Positions 16,150-25,102 of a stretch of 64,000 nt of DNA are shown here, in pieces (positions within the stretch are counted from its first letter, which is position 1; each line of letters opens with the position of its first letter). The notes beneath the pieces are model-generated. The model was not told the origin of the DNA. It worked only from the letters and a program-made list of their open reading frames with translations, and did no database searches. The stretch is taken from positions 359,797 to 423,796 of the forward strand of contig CAWEZI010000002.1 of assembly GCA_963813525.1 (NCBI GenBank), written 5' to 3'. The stretch comes from Bog-756 sp963813525 (GTDB lineage Bacteria; Actinomycetota; Acidimicrobiia; Acidimicrobiales; RAAP-2). The translations under genes were made by a program, and so were the position numbers.

Positions 16150-16968
16150 ATGACGAACGTCGATCACCGAAGAGAGGCCATGGCCCGACTGCGGGAGGGA
16201 ATCGTCGCCCTCACCTCCTCGGACCAGTGGCGTCGCCATCTCGACTGTCAGAGCCGTTTTCACCGCTACAGCTTCGGCAACGTGGTCCTCATCAACGCCC
16301 AGCGCCCGGAGTCGACCCGGGTAGCCGGGTTCCGGTCGTGGAAAGCCGTCGACCGTACCGTCCGGCGTGGTGAGAGGGCTATCTGGATTCTGGCTCCGAT
16401 GAGGTTCCGGAAGGAGAGCGCCGACCCGGACGCTCCGGACGACCGAGTGGTCCGCGGCTTCAAGTCGGTCCCGGTCTTCGACATCTCGCAGACCGAAGGT
16501 GCGGAGCTTCCGGTCGTCTGTCACAAACTCAGCGATGACAGACCCTGCGTCTGGATCGACCGACTTTCGGACGTGGCGAACTCGATCGGTTACTCGGTCC
16601 GGTGGGCCGAATTGGCCGAGGGTCTCAATGGCGACTGCTCCTTCGATCTCCGGCTGATCCGGGTCGAAATCCGCAACTCCTCGGCGCAACAAGTCAAAAC
16701 CCTGGCCCACGAGCTGGCCCATGCTCTCCTCCACCAGGGTCAGGCCGATCGTCGCTTGGCCGAACTGGAGGCGGAATCGACCGCTTACGTCGTGTGCCGC
16801 CAGCTGGGCGTCGACACAGGTCTTTACAGCTTCGGCTACGTGGCCAGCTGGGCCGGAGGCGGTGAGGAGGCTGTGTCCGGGCTCAAGGCTTCCGGGGCCA
16901 AGATCCAGCAAGCATCGGCAACTCTCCTCGGCCACCTCGGATTCGGCGGTTCCGGCGAGGGCGCCTGA
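16150..16968 (+). CDS. ArdC-like N-terminal domain fused to ImmA/IrrE-type metallopeptidase
   Basis: A 272-aa protein. Residues 1-110 resemble the ArdC N-terminal ssDNA-binding domain (HRYSFGNVVLINAQRP, GFRSWKAVDRTVRRGERAIWI, then LAPM). The C-terminal half carries the zinc-protease motif HELAHALLH (His187, Glu188, His191) and a downstream ELEAESTAYVV helix that supplies the third ligand. ArdC proteins protect incoming DNA from restriction; IrrE/ImmA peptidases cleave repressors. Which role applies here is open. Start ATG 16150 follows GAAGGA. The gene lies just beyond the tRNA-Ala island boundary. Confidence 0.85.
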   Translation: MTNVDHRREAMARLREGIVALTSSDQWRRHLDCQSRFHRYSFGNVVLINAQRPESTRVAGFRSWKAVDRTVRRGERAIWILAPMRFRKESADPDAPDDRVVRGFKSVPVFDISQTEGAELPVVCHKLSDDRPCVWIDRLSDVANSIGYSVRWAELAEGLNGDCSFDLRLIRVEIRNSSAQQVKTLAHELAHALLHQGQADRRLAELEAESTAYVVCRQLGVDTGLYSFGYVASWAGGGEEAVSGLKASGAKIQQASATLLGHLGFGGSGEGA

Positions 16969-17133
16969 CGATCGCCTTCCGGACCGCTGATGTAGATGGG
17001 GTGATCGCCCCGGATGCCAACACGAGATCGGATAGGGTTTCGCCACGTTCACTCTTTGGCCATGCCGCGGGTGATGCCGGCTTTCGTCCTATAGCCGCGA
17101 ACCATCAGAGGATCCACGAAAAGAGGAGTAGAT

Positions 17134-17475
17134 ATGGCTGTCTCCGCCGGTACCAGCGACATTCTGACGGGTGTCGCTCAGCACGACACGAACGCGCTCG
17201 AAGGACTGTTCCAAGCTCGCCTCGACAATCTGGAGGCATCGGGCCTCGATGCCAAGACGTACGCGCTGGTCAACATCGCCGCCTTGATCGCTGCCGACGC
17301 CGCTCCGGCGTCTTACGTGTTTCAGGTGGCATTGGCCCTCGATTCCGGTGTGACACCCGAGGAGATCCTGGGGCTGCTCGTCGCTCTCAATCCGACGGTC
17401 GGCAACATCCGGATCGTCTCCGCCGCCGCAGAGATCGCCTTCGCCCTGGGCATCGATCTCGCCGACGAGGACTGA
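17134..17475 (+). CDS. Carboxymuconolactone-decarboxylase/AhpD-fold protein without cysteines
   Basis: A 113-aa all-helical protein with the CMD-like pattern LDAKTYALVNIAALIA, then a helix pair with DSGVTPEEILGLLVALNPTVG. There is no cysteine anywhere, so the CxxC redox centre of AhpD peroxidase partners is missing and a disulfide-reductase role is unlikely. Start ATG 17134 with GAGGAG 8 nt upstream. It runs in line with the SHOCT gene 11 bp downstream, probably as one transcript. Function not known. Confidence 0.8.
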   Translation: MAVSAGTSDILTGVAQHDTNALEGLFQARLDNLEASGLDAKTYALVNIAALIAADAAPASYVFQVALALDSGVTPEEILGLLVALNPTVGNIRIVSAAAEIAFALGIDLADED

Positions 17476-17485
17476 AGGCGTACCT

Positions 17486-17779
17486 GTGCCCTTTGTGCGC
17501 AGACGACCGCTCCTCCGGATGGCCGCCGTCGGGGGCGTGGCCTACATGGGAGCCAAGGCCGGATCCAATAGGGCGATGCAGCACCAGTCAGCGGGGGCCC
17601 AAGCGCCTACCCAAGTTGCTCCGGCCCCGGCGGCTTCCACGACGGCTGCCCCGCCGGCAGCCTCGGTCGACAACGCCAGCGACCGTATTTCCCAACTCAA
17701 GCAGTTGGCCGATCTTCATTCCTCGGGGGCCCTCACGGATGAAGAGTTCGCTTCGGAAAAGGCCAAGATCCTGGGGTGA
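17486..17779 (+). CDS. SHOCT-domain small protein
   Basis: A 97-aa protein. An N-terminal RRRPLLRMAAVGGVAYMGAKAG hydrophobic stretch (split view: residues 5-26) may be a membrane anchor. A low-complexity Ala/Pro/Thr linker follows, then a C-terminal SHOCT domain (ISQLKQLADLHSSGALTDEE, then FASEKAKIL). SHOCT domains occur at the ends of many membrane and surface proteins and are thought to mediate oligomerisation. The start is GTG 17486. It is convergent with ppa, and the two genes nearly abut (1 bp apart). Confidence 0.82.
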   Translation: MPFVRRRPLLRMAAVGGVAYMGAKAGSNRAMQHQSAGAQAPTQVAPAPAASTTAAPPAASVDNASDRISQLKQLADLHSSGALTDEEFASEKAKILG

Positions 17780-17780
17780 G

Positions 17781-18281
17781 TCAGGAGCTGGCGGCCCGGG
17801 CCCGCGCCGCCGAGCGGTCGATCTCCTCCCACGCCGCGGCGACGCCGTCGAAACCCCCGACCTCTGTCGCCTTGCCCGGTTCGAGATCCTTGTAGACCTC
17901 GAAGAAATGGGGAATTTCCAGGGTCAGGTGAGGCGGGAGTGCATCGATGTCGTTCACCCCTTCCCACATCGGATCGCCGACGGCCACGGCGATGATCTTG
18001 GAATCGGGCCCCTTCTCATCGCTCATTCTGAACACGCCAACGGGGCGGCTCTCGACCAGGCATCCGGGGAACGTGGGCTCGTCCAGTAGGACCAGGGCGT
18101 CGAGCGGGTCGCCGTCTTCGGCCAGGGTGTCGGGTACGAACCCGTAGTCGGCGGGGTAGAAGGTGGCGGAGAAGAGGCGGCGGTCGAGCCTGATGATGTG
18201 GCGCTCGTGGTCGTACTCGTACTTGTTGCGGCTTCCCCGCGGGATCTCGACAATGACGTCGATCGTTCGTTCGGTGCTCAC
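17781..18281 (-). CDS. ppa: Inorganic pyrophosphatase (soluble, family I)
   Basis: 166 aa, hydrolyses PPi to two phosphates and so pulls biosynthetic reactions forward. Family I signatures: IVEIPRGSRNKYEYD at the N-terminus (active-site Glu and Lys), YPADYGFVPDT, and the metal-binding DGDPLDALVL. The true start is GTG 18281 (MSTERTIDVIVEIP); the frame stays open upstream to 18494 but overlaps the ppk promoter and has no matching residues. It is divergent from ppk. The window also has a membrane H+-PPase (56712), so PPi has two fates here. Confidence 0.95.
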   Translation of the reverse strand: MSTERTIDVIVEIPRGSRNKYEYDHERHIIRLDRRLFSATFYPADYGFVPDTLAEDGDPLDALVLLDEPTFPGCLVESRPVGVFRMSDEKGPDSKIIAVAVGDPMWEGVNDIDALPPHLTLEIPHFFEVYKDLEPGKATEVGGFDGVAAAWEEIDRSAARARAASS

Positions 18282-18445
18282 CAGGGCGGCCTTTCGTCTC
18301 GGGGCGGTCCCATCTTTGTCGACGGGGGCCCGGTGGATGGCAGCCGGACCGCTGACTACCCACCCGCTGGGGACGGGGGCCGGCGAGACCGTCTCGACAG
18401 GGCCGGGCCCGTGGGCCGCTCCGACCCGGTTGCTATCGTTGCTCG

Positions 18446-20572
18446 ATGAGCATCGAAGCGGCGAGGGGACCGAGAGACGAAGTCGGCTCCGCATCGGACC
18501 ACCGTTTCTTCGCCCGACAGCTCTCTGACCTGGACTTTAATGATCGGCTGCTCGATCTGGTGGCTGACCGTGACATTCCCCTGCTGGAGCGGGTGAAGTT
18601 TCTTGTCCTGTTCAGCGAGAGGATCGACGAGTTCTTTCAGGTTCAGGTGGCCGGGCTGCGAAGGCAGGTCGTGGCCGGCATCAAAAGTCTGGCCCTCAAC
18701 GGCAGCACGCCCGACCAGCTCCTCCGTGACGTCCGCGCCTCCTTGGAGCGCATGGTGCGCCGGCAGGAGGCACTCCTCCTCGACGATCTGGTACCGGCCC
18801 TCAATGCCGAAGGGATCGAGCTGTCCAATTGGGAATCGTTGGGCCCGAGGGACCGGACCGAACTGCACGAGGTATTTGACAGGTTGATCCTGCCGGTGGT
18901 CACGCCTCTGACCGTCGACCCCAGCCATCCGTTTCCCTACATCTCCAACCTCTCGCTGAACGTTGGTGTCGAAGTCCGCAGCAGGAAAGACAATGCTTCC
19001 CGTTTCGCCCGTGTCAAAGTGCCGCCCAATGTGTCGAGGCTCCTTCCCCTCAGTGGCGGTCAGCGCTTCGTCCCGCTCGAACAGATTCTGGTCGCATTCA
19101 TCGACGAGCTCTTCCCGGGTATGGATGTCGGTGCCCCCTGCATCTTCAGGGTGACCCGCGATGCCGATTTGGCCCTCGACGACGACGCTGCCGATGACCT
19201 CCTGATCGCTCTCCAAGAGGAGCTCCGGCGTCGCCGGTTCCTGCCCGTCGTCCGTCTGGAGATCGACTCGAGGACGTCGGAGGGCCCGGTCGAGCGTCTC
19301 ACCGAGGAGTTGGGCCTGGGCCCCGACGACGTGTACCGGTTCTCGGGCCCCCTGGGCCTCGAATGCTTGTGGGCCATCCACGCCCTCGACCGCCCGGAGT
19401 TGCACGATCCGCCGTGGACCCCACTGATTCCTCCTGCCTTCGCCGCCGTGGAGAGGGAGGAGGGGGTGAGCATATTCTCGGTCCTCGACCATCAGGACGT
19501 GCTCGTCCATCACCCCTATGACTCTTTCTCGGCGTCGGTCGAGGAGCTCATCAACCAGGCGGCAGACGATCCCCACGTGCTGGCCATCAAGCAATGTCTC
19601 TACCGCACGTCCGGTGACAGCCCGGTGGTAGCAGCCCTGGTGCGGGCGGCAGAACACGGCAAACAGGTGGCGGTTTTGGTCGAGGTGACCGCCCGCTTCG
19701 ACGAGGAGGCCAACATCGGTTGGGCCCGTGCCCTCGAGGAGGCGGGAGCCCACGTCATCTACGGTCTGATGGGGCTCAAGACCCATGCGAAGACCACTCT
19801 CGTGGTGCGCCAGGAGGGGGCTGCGGTGCGGCTCTACTGTCACGTGGGCACAGGCAACTACAACCCGAAGACAGCTCGTATGTACGAGGACCTGGGCATT
19901 TTGTCGTCGCGCCCTGCGCTCGGGGCAGACGTGACCCGCTTCTTCAACTACATCACCGGCTTCAGCCAACCGCCGCACTATCAGGAGCTGGTCACCTCGC
20001 CGGGGGGGATCCGCGACCGGGTCGTGGAATGCATCGATACCGAAGCCAAGGCCGGCCCCGACGGCCGCATCGCCATCAAGGTGAACGGTCTCGATGATGT
20101 GGCCGTTATGGACGCTCTGTACCGGGCATCGCAGGCCGGCGTTCCCATAGACCTGATCATCCGCGGCATCTGCTGCCTGCGACCGGGGATTCCGGGCCTA
20201 TCCGAGACCATCCACGTCCGGTCCATCGTCGGGCGGTTCCTCGAGCACTCCCGGATCCTCCGCTTCGGGGGAGCCGCCGGCCGACCGGCCACCTACTACA
20301 TCGGGTCCGCCGATCTGCGCCGCCGGAACCTGGACCGTCGGGTCGAAGCCATGATTCCGGTGACCGATTCAGAAGCCGTGGCCCAGCTCGAGCAAATCGT
20401 CGAGCTCAATTTGTCCGACGACGCCCACTCGTGGTCGCTGGACGCGGGCGGGAGTTGGCATCGGGTGCCTACCGTGCTCGGAACATCCACGCAGGTCGAG
20501 CTGCAGAGGGCTGCGTTGGAGCGGAGTGCGGTGCTCGACGAGACCCGCAGGGGCCGCGCCGTCCCCACCTGA
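18446..20572 (+). CDS. ppk1: Polyphosphate kinase 1
   Basis: A 708-aa PPK1 that makes polyphosphate from ATP reversibly. The domains run in the usual order: N-terminal helical (HRFFARQLSDLDFNDRLLDL), head (ISNLSLNVGVEV), then the two PLD-like catalytic domains. The autophosphorylated histidine lies in GLKTHAKTTLVV, with the second HVGTGNYNP motif and RDLGIL-like YEDLGILSSRP behind it. Length is normal. It starts at ATG 18446, and the promoter is shared with divergent ppa. Pairing of PPi hydrolysis with polyphosphate synthesis fits phosphate storage. Confidence 0.97.
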   Translation: MSIEAARGPRDEVGSASDHRFFARQLSDLDFNDRLLDLVADRDIPLLERVKFLVLFSERIDEFFQVQVAGLRRQVVAGIKSLALNGSTPDQLLRDVRASLERMVRRQEALLLDDLVPALNAEGIELSNWESLGPRDRTELHEVFDRLILPVVTPLTVDPSHPFPYISNLSLNVGVEVRSRKDNASRFARVKVPPNVSRLLPLSGGQRFVPLEQILVAFIDELFPGMDVGAPCIFRVTRDADLALDDDAADDLLIALQEELRRRRFLPVVRLEIDSRTSEGPVERLTEELGLGPDDVYRFSGPLGLECLWAIHALDRPELHDPPWTPLIPPAFAAVEREEGVSIFSVLDHQDVLVHHPYDSFSASVEELINQAADDPHVLAIKQCLYRTSGDSPVVAALVRAAEHGKQVAVLVEVTARFDEEANIGWARALEEAGAHVIYGLMGLKTHAKTTLVVRQEGAAVRLYCHVGTGNYNPKTARMYEDLGILSSRPALGADVTRFFNYITGFSQPPHYQELVTSPGGIRDRVVECIDTEAKAGPDGRIAIKVNGLDDVAVMDALYRASQAGVPIDLIIRGICCLRPGIPGLSETIHVRSIVGRFLEHSRILRFGGAAGRPATYYIGSADLRRRNLDRRVEAMIPVTDSEAVAQLEQIVELNLSDDAHSWSLDAGGSWHRVPTVLGTSTQVELQRAALERSAVLDETRRGRAVPT

Positions 20573-20639
20573 GGCAGCGGCGCGGCTGGTCCGGGGGGCG
20601 ACGACTCTAATGGGGATCAACCACTTCATTCGTTAAGAG

Positions 20640-22075
20640 GATGAGGCTGGTCACCGAGCCGCCATCAGGTGAGCACTGCGCGACTCAGGGCGTTGAGCCC
20701 TAGGCCTAGATCGTGCCCCTGCTGGTCGGTGAGGTCTCCTCGGACGGCTGGTGGGGCGTCGTGCCTCGAGCACTGATCCATTAGGAAGCTGCTGGAGTCC
20801 TCGGGCTCGCGTGTAGTGACCGTCGATGGAGAGGAGCGAGGTAGATGATCTTTGTTGGAGTGGACTGGGCAGAGGCCCACCACGACGTGTTCGTCCAGGA
20901 CGAGGACGGCAAACGCCTGGCCGGAGGTCGGCTACCCGAAGGGGTAGAAGGCATCGCCCGATTCCACGAGATGGTGGGTGCGCACGCCGAAGAGCCTGAA
21001 GACGTGGTGATCGGGATCGAGACCGACCGGGGGCTGTTCGTCGGGGCTCTGGTGGCCGCCGGCTACCAGGTGTTCGCCGTCAACCCGATGTCGACCTCTC
21101 GTTATCGAGACCGTCACTCGAGCTCGGGGGCGAAGTCCGATCCCGGGGACGCCAAGGTACTGGCCGACATGGTCCGGACCGACCGCCACAATCACCGACC
21201 GGTGGCCGGGGACAGCGAGCTGGCCGAAGCCATCAAGGTGCTGGCCCGGGCCCACCAGACGATGATCTGGTCGAGGGGACGCCAGACCAACTTCTTGCGC
21301 TCCACTCTGCGGGAGTTCTACCCGGCTGCCCTGGTGGCCTTCGACGATCTGACCAGCGGTGATGCCCTCGAGGTGTTGAAGGCGGCTCCTACCCCGACCC
21401 TCGGGGCTGGGCTGTCCCGCTCCAAGATTGCCGCCGCACTGAAGCGAGGTGGTCGCCAGCGCCGGGTCGACCAGCGGGCCGAAGAGATCCAAACCGCCCT
21501 GCGGGCACCCCAGCTGCAGGGCCCGGCTCTGGTGGCCAGCGCCATGGGAACGTCGGTCTCGGCCACGGTGGCGGTCATCGCCACCATGAACACCCAGGTC
21601 GGCGAGCTGGCCCAGGAGCTCGTAGTCCATTTTGAGCAACACCCGGATGCCGAGGTGGTCCGATCCCTGCCAGGACTTGGGACCATCCTCAGCGCCCGGG
21701 TGCTCGGCGAATTCGGCGATGGGCCGAACAGGTATGCCACCCCCAAGTGTCGCAAAAACTACGCCGGCACGTCGCCCATTACCCGGGCCTCGGGCACCAA
21801 ACGAGTCGTCCTTGCCCGTCATGTCCGCAACAAGCGACTGGCCGATGCCATCTACTACTGGGCCTTTGCGTCACTCACCGCCTCACCAGGAGCTCGAGCC
21901 TTCTACGACTACCGCAGGGCCGCCGGGGACACCCACCATGCCGCCCTCCGTCACGTCGGCAACCGACTGGTGGGCATACTCCACGGATGCCTTGCCAGCG
22001 CGACGAACTACGACGAGGAGACTGCATGGGGTCATCGCGCTTACCTCGGACGCGACCGGGCCGCTTGACAGATTG
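20640..22075 (+). mobile_element. IS110-family insertion element, apparently intact (ends approximate)
   Basis: An intact transposase (20845-22068) preceded by about 200 bp of non-coding DNA (20573-20844 has no gene). That stretch includes a hairpin AGGGC-GTTGA-GCCCT (20687-20701), a plausible part of the bridge RNA that IS110 elements encode ahead of the transposase. There are no terminal inverted repeats, as expected for the family, so the boundaries are estimates. It separates ppk from a membrane-protein gene. Confidence 0.55.
20845..22068 (+). CDS. IS110-family transposase
   Basis: A full-length 407-aa DEDD transposase. The RuvC-like N-terminal domain has Asp7 in FVGVDWAEAHHDVF, Glu in GIETDRG and SDPGDAKVLADMVR. 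The C-terminal Tnp20 domain has LPGLGTILSARVLGEFG and YAGTSPITRASG with the conserved serine. No lesion is visible, unlike the copy at 11669, from which it differs clearly in sequence. Start ATG 20845 follows GAGAGGAGCGAGG. IS110 enzymes recombine DNA guided by a bridge RNA from the element's own non-coding end. Confidence 0.95.
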   Translation: MIFVGVDWAEAHHDVFVQDEDGKRLAGGRLPEGVEGIARFHEMVGAHAEEPEDVVIGIETDRGLFVGALVAAGYQVFAVNPMSTSRYRDRHSSSGAKSDPGDAKVLADMVRTDRHNHRPVAGDSELAEAIKVLARAHQTMIWSRGRQTNFLRSTLREFYPAALVAFDDLTSGDALEVLKAAPTPTLGAGLSRSKIAAALKRGGRQRRVDQRAEEIQTALRAPQLQGPALVASAMGTSVSATVAVIATMNTQVGELAQELVVHFEQHPDAEVVRSLPGLGTILSARVLGEFGDGPNRYATPKCRKNYAGTSPITRASGTKRVVLARHVRNKRLADAIYYWAFASLTASPGARAFYDYRRAAGDTHHAALRHVGNRLVGILHGCLASATNYDEETAWGHRAYLGRDRAA

Positions 22076-22104
22076 CGACCGTGGGATGTCTAGGCTGGCG
22101 CCCG

Positions 22105-22647
22105 ATGGACGGCGAAGAAGCTGCACAACGGGTAGAAGGTGCCGGACAGCCCGATGGACCACCTCCGGAGGTACGTCGTCGGGCTCACTGGCTGGCCTGG
22201 TTGTACGCGGCCGCTGCCGTTATTTTGCTGCCCTGGATCGGCCTTCTGGCCGTGACCCTGCCCCGCCGCCAGTTCGACCTTCACTACCGGGCCGCGTGGG
22301 TGGGCTTCGACCTCCTTCTGGTCTTCGCCATCACCCGCACCGCCTACATGGCGTTCCGTGTCGATCCCCGTGTCCAGCTCCCGGCTACTGCCACGGCCAC
22401 GCTCCTGTTCGTCGACGCCTGGTTCGACATCACCACGTCGGGGAACCGAAGCCAGTTCCTCGAAGCCGTCGTCCTCGCCGCGCTGGTCGAGATCCCCGCG
22501 GCCATCTTCTCGCTCTACGTGGCCCGTTCAGTCAATCGGCGGGTGATCGAAGCGGCTGGACTCGGCCGTCACCCGACCCACGCCCGGGGGCATCCCGCCG
22601 ACCGTAGTGTCACCGACTGGTTGGGAGGACCGGCCGGGATGGCCTGA
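22105..22647 (+). CDS. Small multi-pass membrane protein
   Basis: About 180 aa with four predicted membrane segments (around WLYAAAAVILLPWIGLLAVTL, VGFDLLLVFAITRTAYMAF, ATATATLLFVDAWFD, and VVLAALVEIPAAIFSLYVA; first two split here). Conserved-looking DAWFDITTSG sits between the last two. Actinobacterial proteins of this shape are annotated only as membrane proteins. I prefer ATG 22105 to the in-frame GTG 22081. The IS110 element ends just upstream and may have cut off its native promoter. Confidence 0.7.
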   Translation: MDGEEAAQRVEGAGQPDGPPPEVRRRAHWLAWLYAAAAVILLPWIGLLAVTLPRRQFDLHYRAAWVGFDLLLVFAITRTAYMAFRVDPRVQLPATATATLLFVDAWFDITTSGNRSQFLEAVVLAALVEIPAAIFSLYVARSVNRRVIEAAGLGRHPTHARGHPADRSVTDWLGGPAGMA

Positions 22648-22659
22648 CTCCGGGGCTGC

Positions 22660-23625
22660 TCAGGTAGTGGTGGCCTCGATGCGGTCCATCACGTCCTCGG
22701 TCAGTCGGGGCAGGACGTCGAGTGCGGCCAAGTTCTCGTGCACCTGTTCCACACGGCTCGCTCCGGTGATCACCGACGACACGTGCGGATTCTTGGCACA
22801 CCAGGCGATGGCCAGCTGGGCCAGGGTGCAGTCCAGTTCCTTGGCGATCGTCTCCAGTGAACGCACCGTCGCATTGCGGGCCGGATCGGTCAGGAGGTTG
22901 CGCAGCCACTCATACCCGGGGAGCGTGGCTCGTGACCCGTCAGGCACCCCGTCCAGGTATTTGCCCGAGAGCAGACCAGAGCTCAGGGGGCTCCAGGTGG
23001 TCAGCCCCAGGCCGATCCCGTCGTAGAGGGGCGCGTACTCCTTTTCGACACGATCTCTCCACAACAGGTTGTACTGGGGCTGCTCCACTACCGGCTTGTG
23101 CAAATTGTGACGGTCGGCAATGTCCCATGCTTCACGTATGGCCTCGGCCGACCATTCCGACGTGCCCCAGTAGAGGGCCTTTCCCTGGTTGATGACGTCC
23201 GACAGAGCCCACACGGTCTCTTCGATGGGAGTCTCGGGATCGGGACGGTGGCAGTAGACCAGGTCGACGAAATCGAGCCCGAAGCGCTCCAGCGAACCGT
23301 CGATGGCCTGAAGGAGATACTTCCGATTGAGGGTGTTGCGCATGTTGACGTCAGGGTGGATCCCCCAGAACAGCTTGGTCGACAGCACGTAGCTGTGGCG
23401 GGGCCATCCGAGGGCAGCGATGGCCTCCCCCATGATCCGTTCGGACTCGCCAGCCGAGTACGCCTCGGCGTTGTCGAAGAAGTTGACTCCGGAGTCGTAG
23501 GCCGCGGCCAGACAGTCCTCGGCCAGGCTGCCGGACAGCTGCGGTCCGAAGGTGACCCATGAGCCGAACGACAGCACACTTACTTTCAGGCCGGACTTCC
23601 CCAGGCGTCGGTACTCCATGTCCAT
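22660..23625 (-). CDS. Aldo/keto reductase (AKR6, Kv-beta-like)
   Basis: 321 aa, a TIM-barrel NADPH-dependent carbonyl reductase. The N-terminus MEYRRLGKSGLKVSVLSFGS is typical; the catalytic tetrad is visible as Asp and Tyr in NFFDNAEAYSAGESE, Lys in STKLFW, and His in YCHRPDP. The C-terminal ITGASRVEQVHENL binds the NADPH phosphate. GGAGG lies 6 nt before ATG 23625. It converges on the membrane-protein gene and is divergent from the comA operon across a 280-bp gap in which I see no further gene. Confidence 0.93.
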   Translation of the reverse strand: MDMEYRRLGKSGLKVSVLSFGSWVTFGPQLSGSLAEDCLAAAYDSGVNFFDNAEAYSAGESERIMGEAIAALGWPRHSYVLSTKLFWGIHPDVNMRNTLNRKYLLQAIDGSLERFGLDFVDLVYCHRPDPETPIEETVWALSDVINQGKALYWGTSEWSAEAIREAWDIADRHNLHKPVVEQPQYNLLWRDRVEKEYAPLYDGIGLGLTTWSPLSSGLLSGKYLDGVPDGSRATLPGYEWLRNLLTDPARNATVRSLETIAKELDCTLAQLAIAWCAKNPHVSSVITGASRVEQVHENLAALDVLPRLTEDVMDRIEATTT

Positions 23626-23905
23626 GACGGACCTCCTTTGTCCCTCGGGATCCTATGGTTTCGCCAGCCCGTCACGCCCGCCATCCTCTCGGGACCCCAC
23701 CGCCGGCCCGCCGTTCGTGCCGGGCCACTGATACCTCGACTCCAAGGAACTCGTCAGCTTCCTCTCAGCCGATACCCAGCGCTCGGGTGGATCGTCGATT
23801 CATGACCAGATACGAACGACGCCTCCGACCTGTGCCGTCGATCTTGTCGGGCGGGACGTCGGTGAGGAGTGGGTGCCCCAGGGTTATCCCATTCGGCAAG
23901 GAGAC

Positions 23906-24697
23906 ATGATGATCGAAATCACATCCCTGGACCTCCCGATACGGGAGAACAAGCCTCGATCGCGCGGTCTCACCATGATGATCGACGGTGGCCTGCCCCT
24001 GCGCTACTTCGACGACCTTGTCACGTCGACCGGCAGTTACATCGATTTCGTCAAATTCGGATGGGGAACTGCCGTCGTCACCACCGATCTGAGACAGAAG
24101 ATCGACGTACTCCGTCACCAGGGCGTGGATCACTACTTCGGTGGAACGCTGTTCGAGAAGCACATCCTGCAGGATCGATTTGACGACTTCCGCACCTACT
24201 GCCACCAACACCGCTGTCACATTGTGGAGGTTTCGAACGGGACAATCGACCTCTCCAATTCGAAAAAAGCAGAGTTCATCCGGCAGCTGTCCGGCGAGTT
24301 CCGGGTGATTTCCGAGGTTGGGTTCAAGGATGCTCGGCGATCGGAGGCGCTTCCTGCTAGCCGATGGGTCGAGTGCATCGAGGAAGACCTCGACGCCGGA
24401 GCTTGTCTGGTGACGCTCGAATCCCGTGAAAGCGGACGATCCGGCATCTGCCGCCCGAACGGCGAGCTCCGCTACGAGCTGATTGACGAGCTGTTGGCGC
24501 ACGAGTCGTTCCGTGACCATCTGCTTTTCGAGGCCCCCTCATCGACTTTGCAGTCGTACTTCGTCAGGCGCCTTGGACCGGATGTCAACCTGGGCAATAT
24601 CGCCGCCACCGACGTGATCGGCCTCGAGACCCTACGCCTCGGGCTCCGTGCCGACACGCTCCTCTGTTTCGAATCCGAGCAGGCGGTGGTGGCATGA
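23906..24697 (+). CDS. comA: Phosphosulfolactate synthase (ComA family)
   Basis: A 263-aa ComA-type TIM barrel. The family enzyme adds sulfite to phosphoenolpyruvate to give (R)-phosphosulfolactate, known from coenzyme M synthesis in methanogens and sulfolactate synthesis in Bacillus spores. Matching features are RSRGLTMMIDGGLPL near the N-terminus, DFVKFGWGTAVV, YFGGTLFEK, VEVSNGTIDLS, VISEVGFKD and LFEAPSS with GPDVNLGNI at the end. I start it at ATG 23906, just after AAGGAG; ATG 23909 is also possible. No ComB phosphatase or ComC is nearby, so the product is not evidently coenzyme M. The VOC gene overlaps its stop by 4 bp. Confidence 0.9.
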   Translation: MMIEITSLDLPIRENKPRSRGLTMMIDGGLPLRYFDDLVTSTGSYIDFVKFGWGTAVVTTDLRQKIDVLRHQGVDHYFGGTLFEKHILQDRFDDFRTYCHQHRCHIVEVSNGTIDLSNSKKAEFIRQLSGEFRVISEVGFKDARRSEALPASRWVECIEEDLDAGACLVTLESRESGRSGICRPNGELRYELIDELLAHESFRDHLLFEAPSSTLQSYFVRRLGPDVNLGNIAATDVIGLETLRLGLRADTLLCFESEQAVVA

Positions 24698-25101
24698 GGG
24701 ATCCACTGGACACCTTTCATCTGGCCATCCCTGTGCACGACCTCGGGGAGGCCGAAGAGTTCTACGTCGGTTTGCTCGGGTGCAAGTTGGCCCGGCGGTA
24801 CGGGGACCGGATCACCCTGGACTTCTTCGGAGATCAGTTGGTATGCCATCTCAGCGATCAGGAGAGTCCCACATCGCCGCCCACCTCCCTCTACCCGCGG
24901 CACTTCGGTGTCACCTTTCGCCAGAGGGAGAGCTTCGATGCGCTGGTGAAGCTGTGTGAGCTCCGGAAGATTCCCTACTTTCAGGCGCCGACGGTGCGAT
25001 TCGAGGGGCTGGTCGAGGCGCACGTCACGTTCGTGCTGGTCGATCCCTCCGGAAACCTCATCGAGTTCAAGAATTATCGGGACCCGAGGATGGTGTATTG
25101 A
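24694..25101 (+). CDS. VOC-superfamily (glyoxalase-like) protein
   Basis: 135 aa with two beta-alpha-beta-beta-beta repeats of the vicinal-oxygen-chelate fold: FHLAIPVHDLGEAEEFYVGL opens the first, HFGVTFR the second half, and DPSGNLIEFKNY supplies the C-terminal metal Glu. Candidate metal ligands are His9, His69-region and Glu in LIEFKN. Such enzymes act as isomerases, dioxygenases or lyases on small acids. Position between comA and the ligase, with ATGA overlap, suggests it acts on a sulfolactate-derived intermediate, which is inference. Confidence 0.88.
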   Translation: MRDPLDTFHLAIPVHDLGEAEEFYVGLLGCKLARRYGDRITLDFFGDQLVCHLSDQESPTSPPTSLYPRHFGVTFRQRESFDALVKLCELRKIPYFQAPTVRFEGLVEAHVTFVLVDPSGNLIEFKNYRDPRMVY

Positions 25102-25102
25102 G

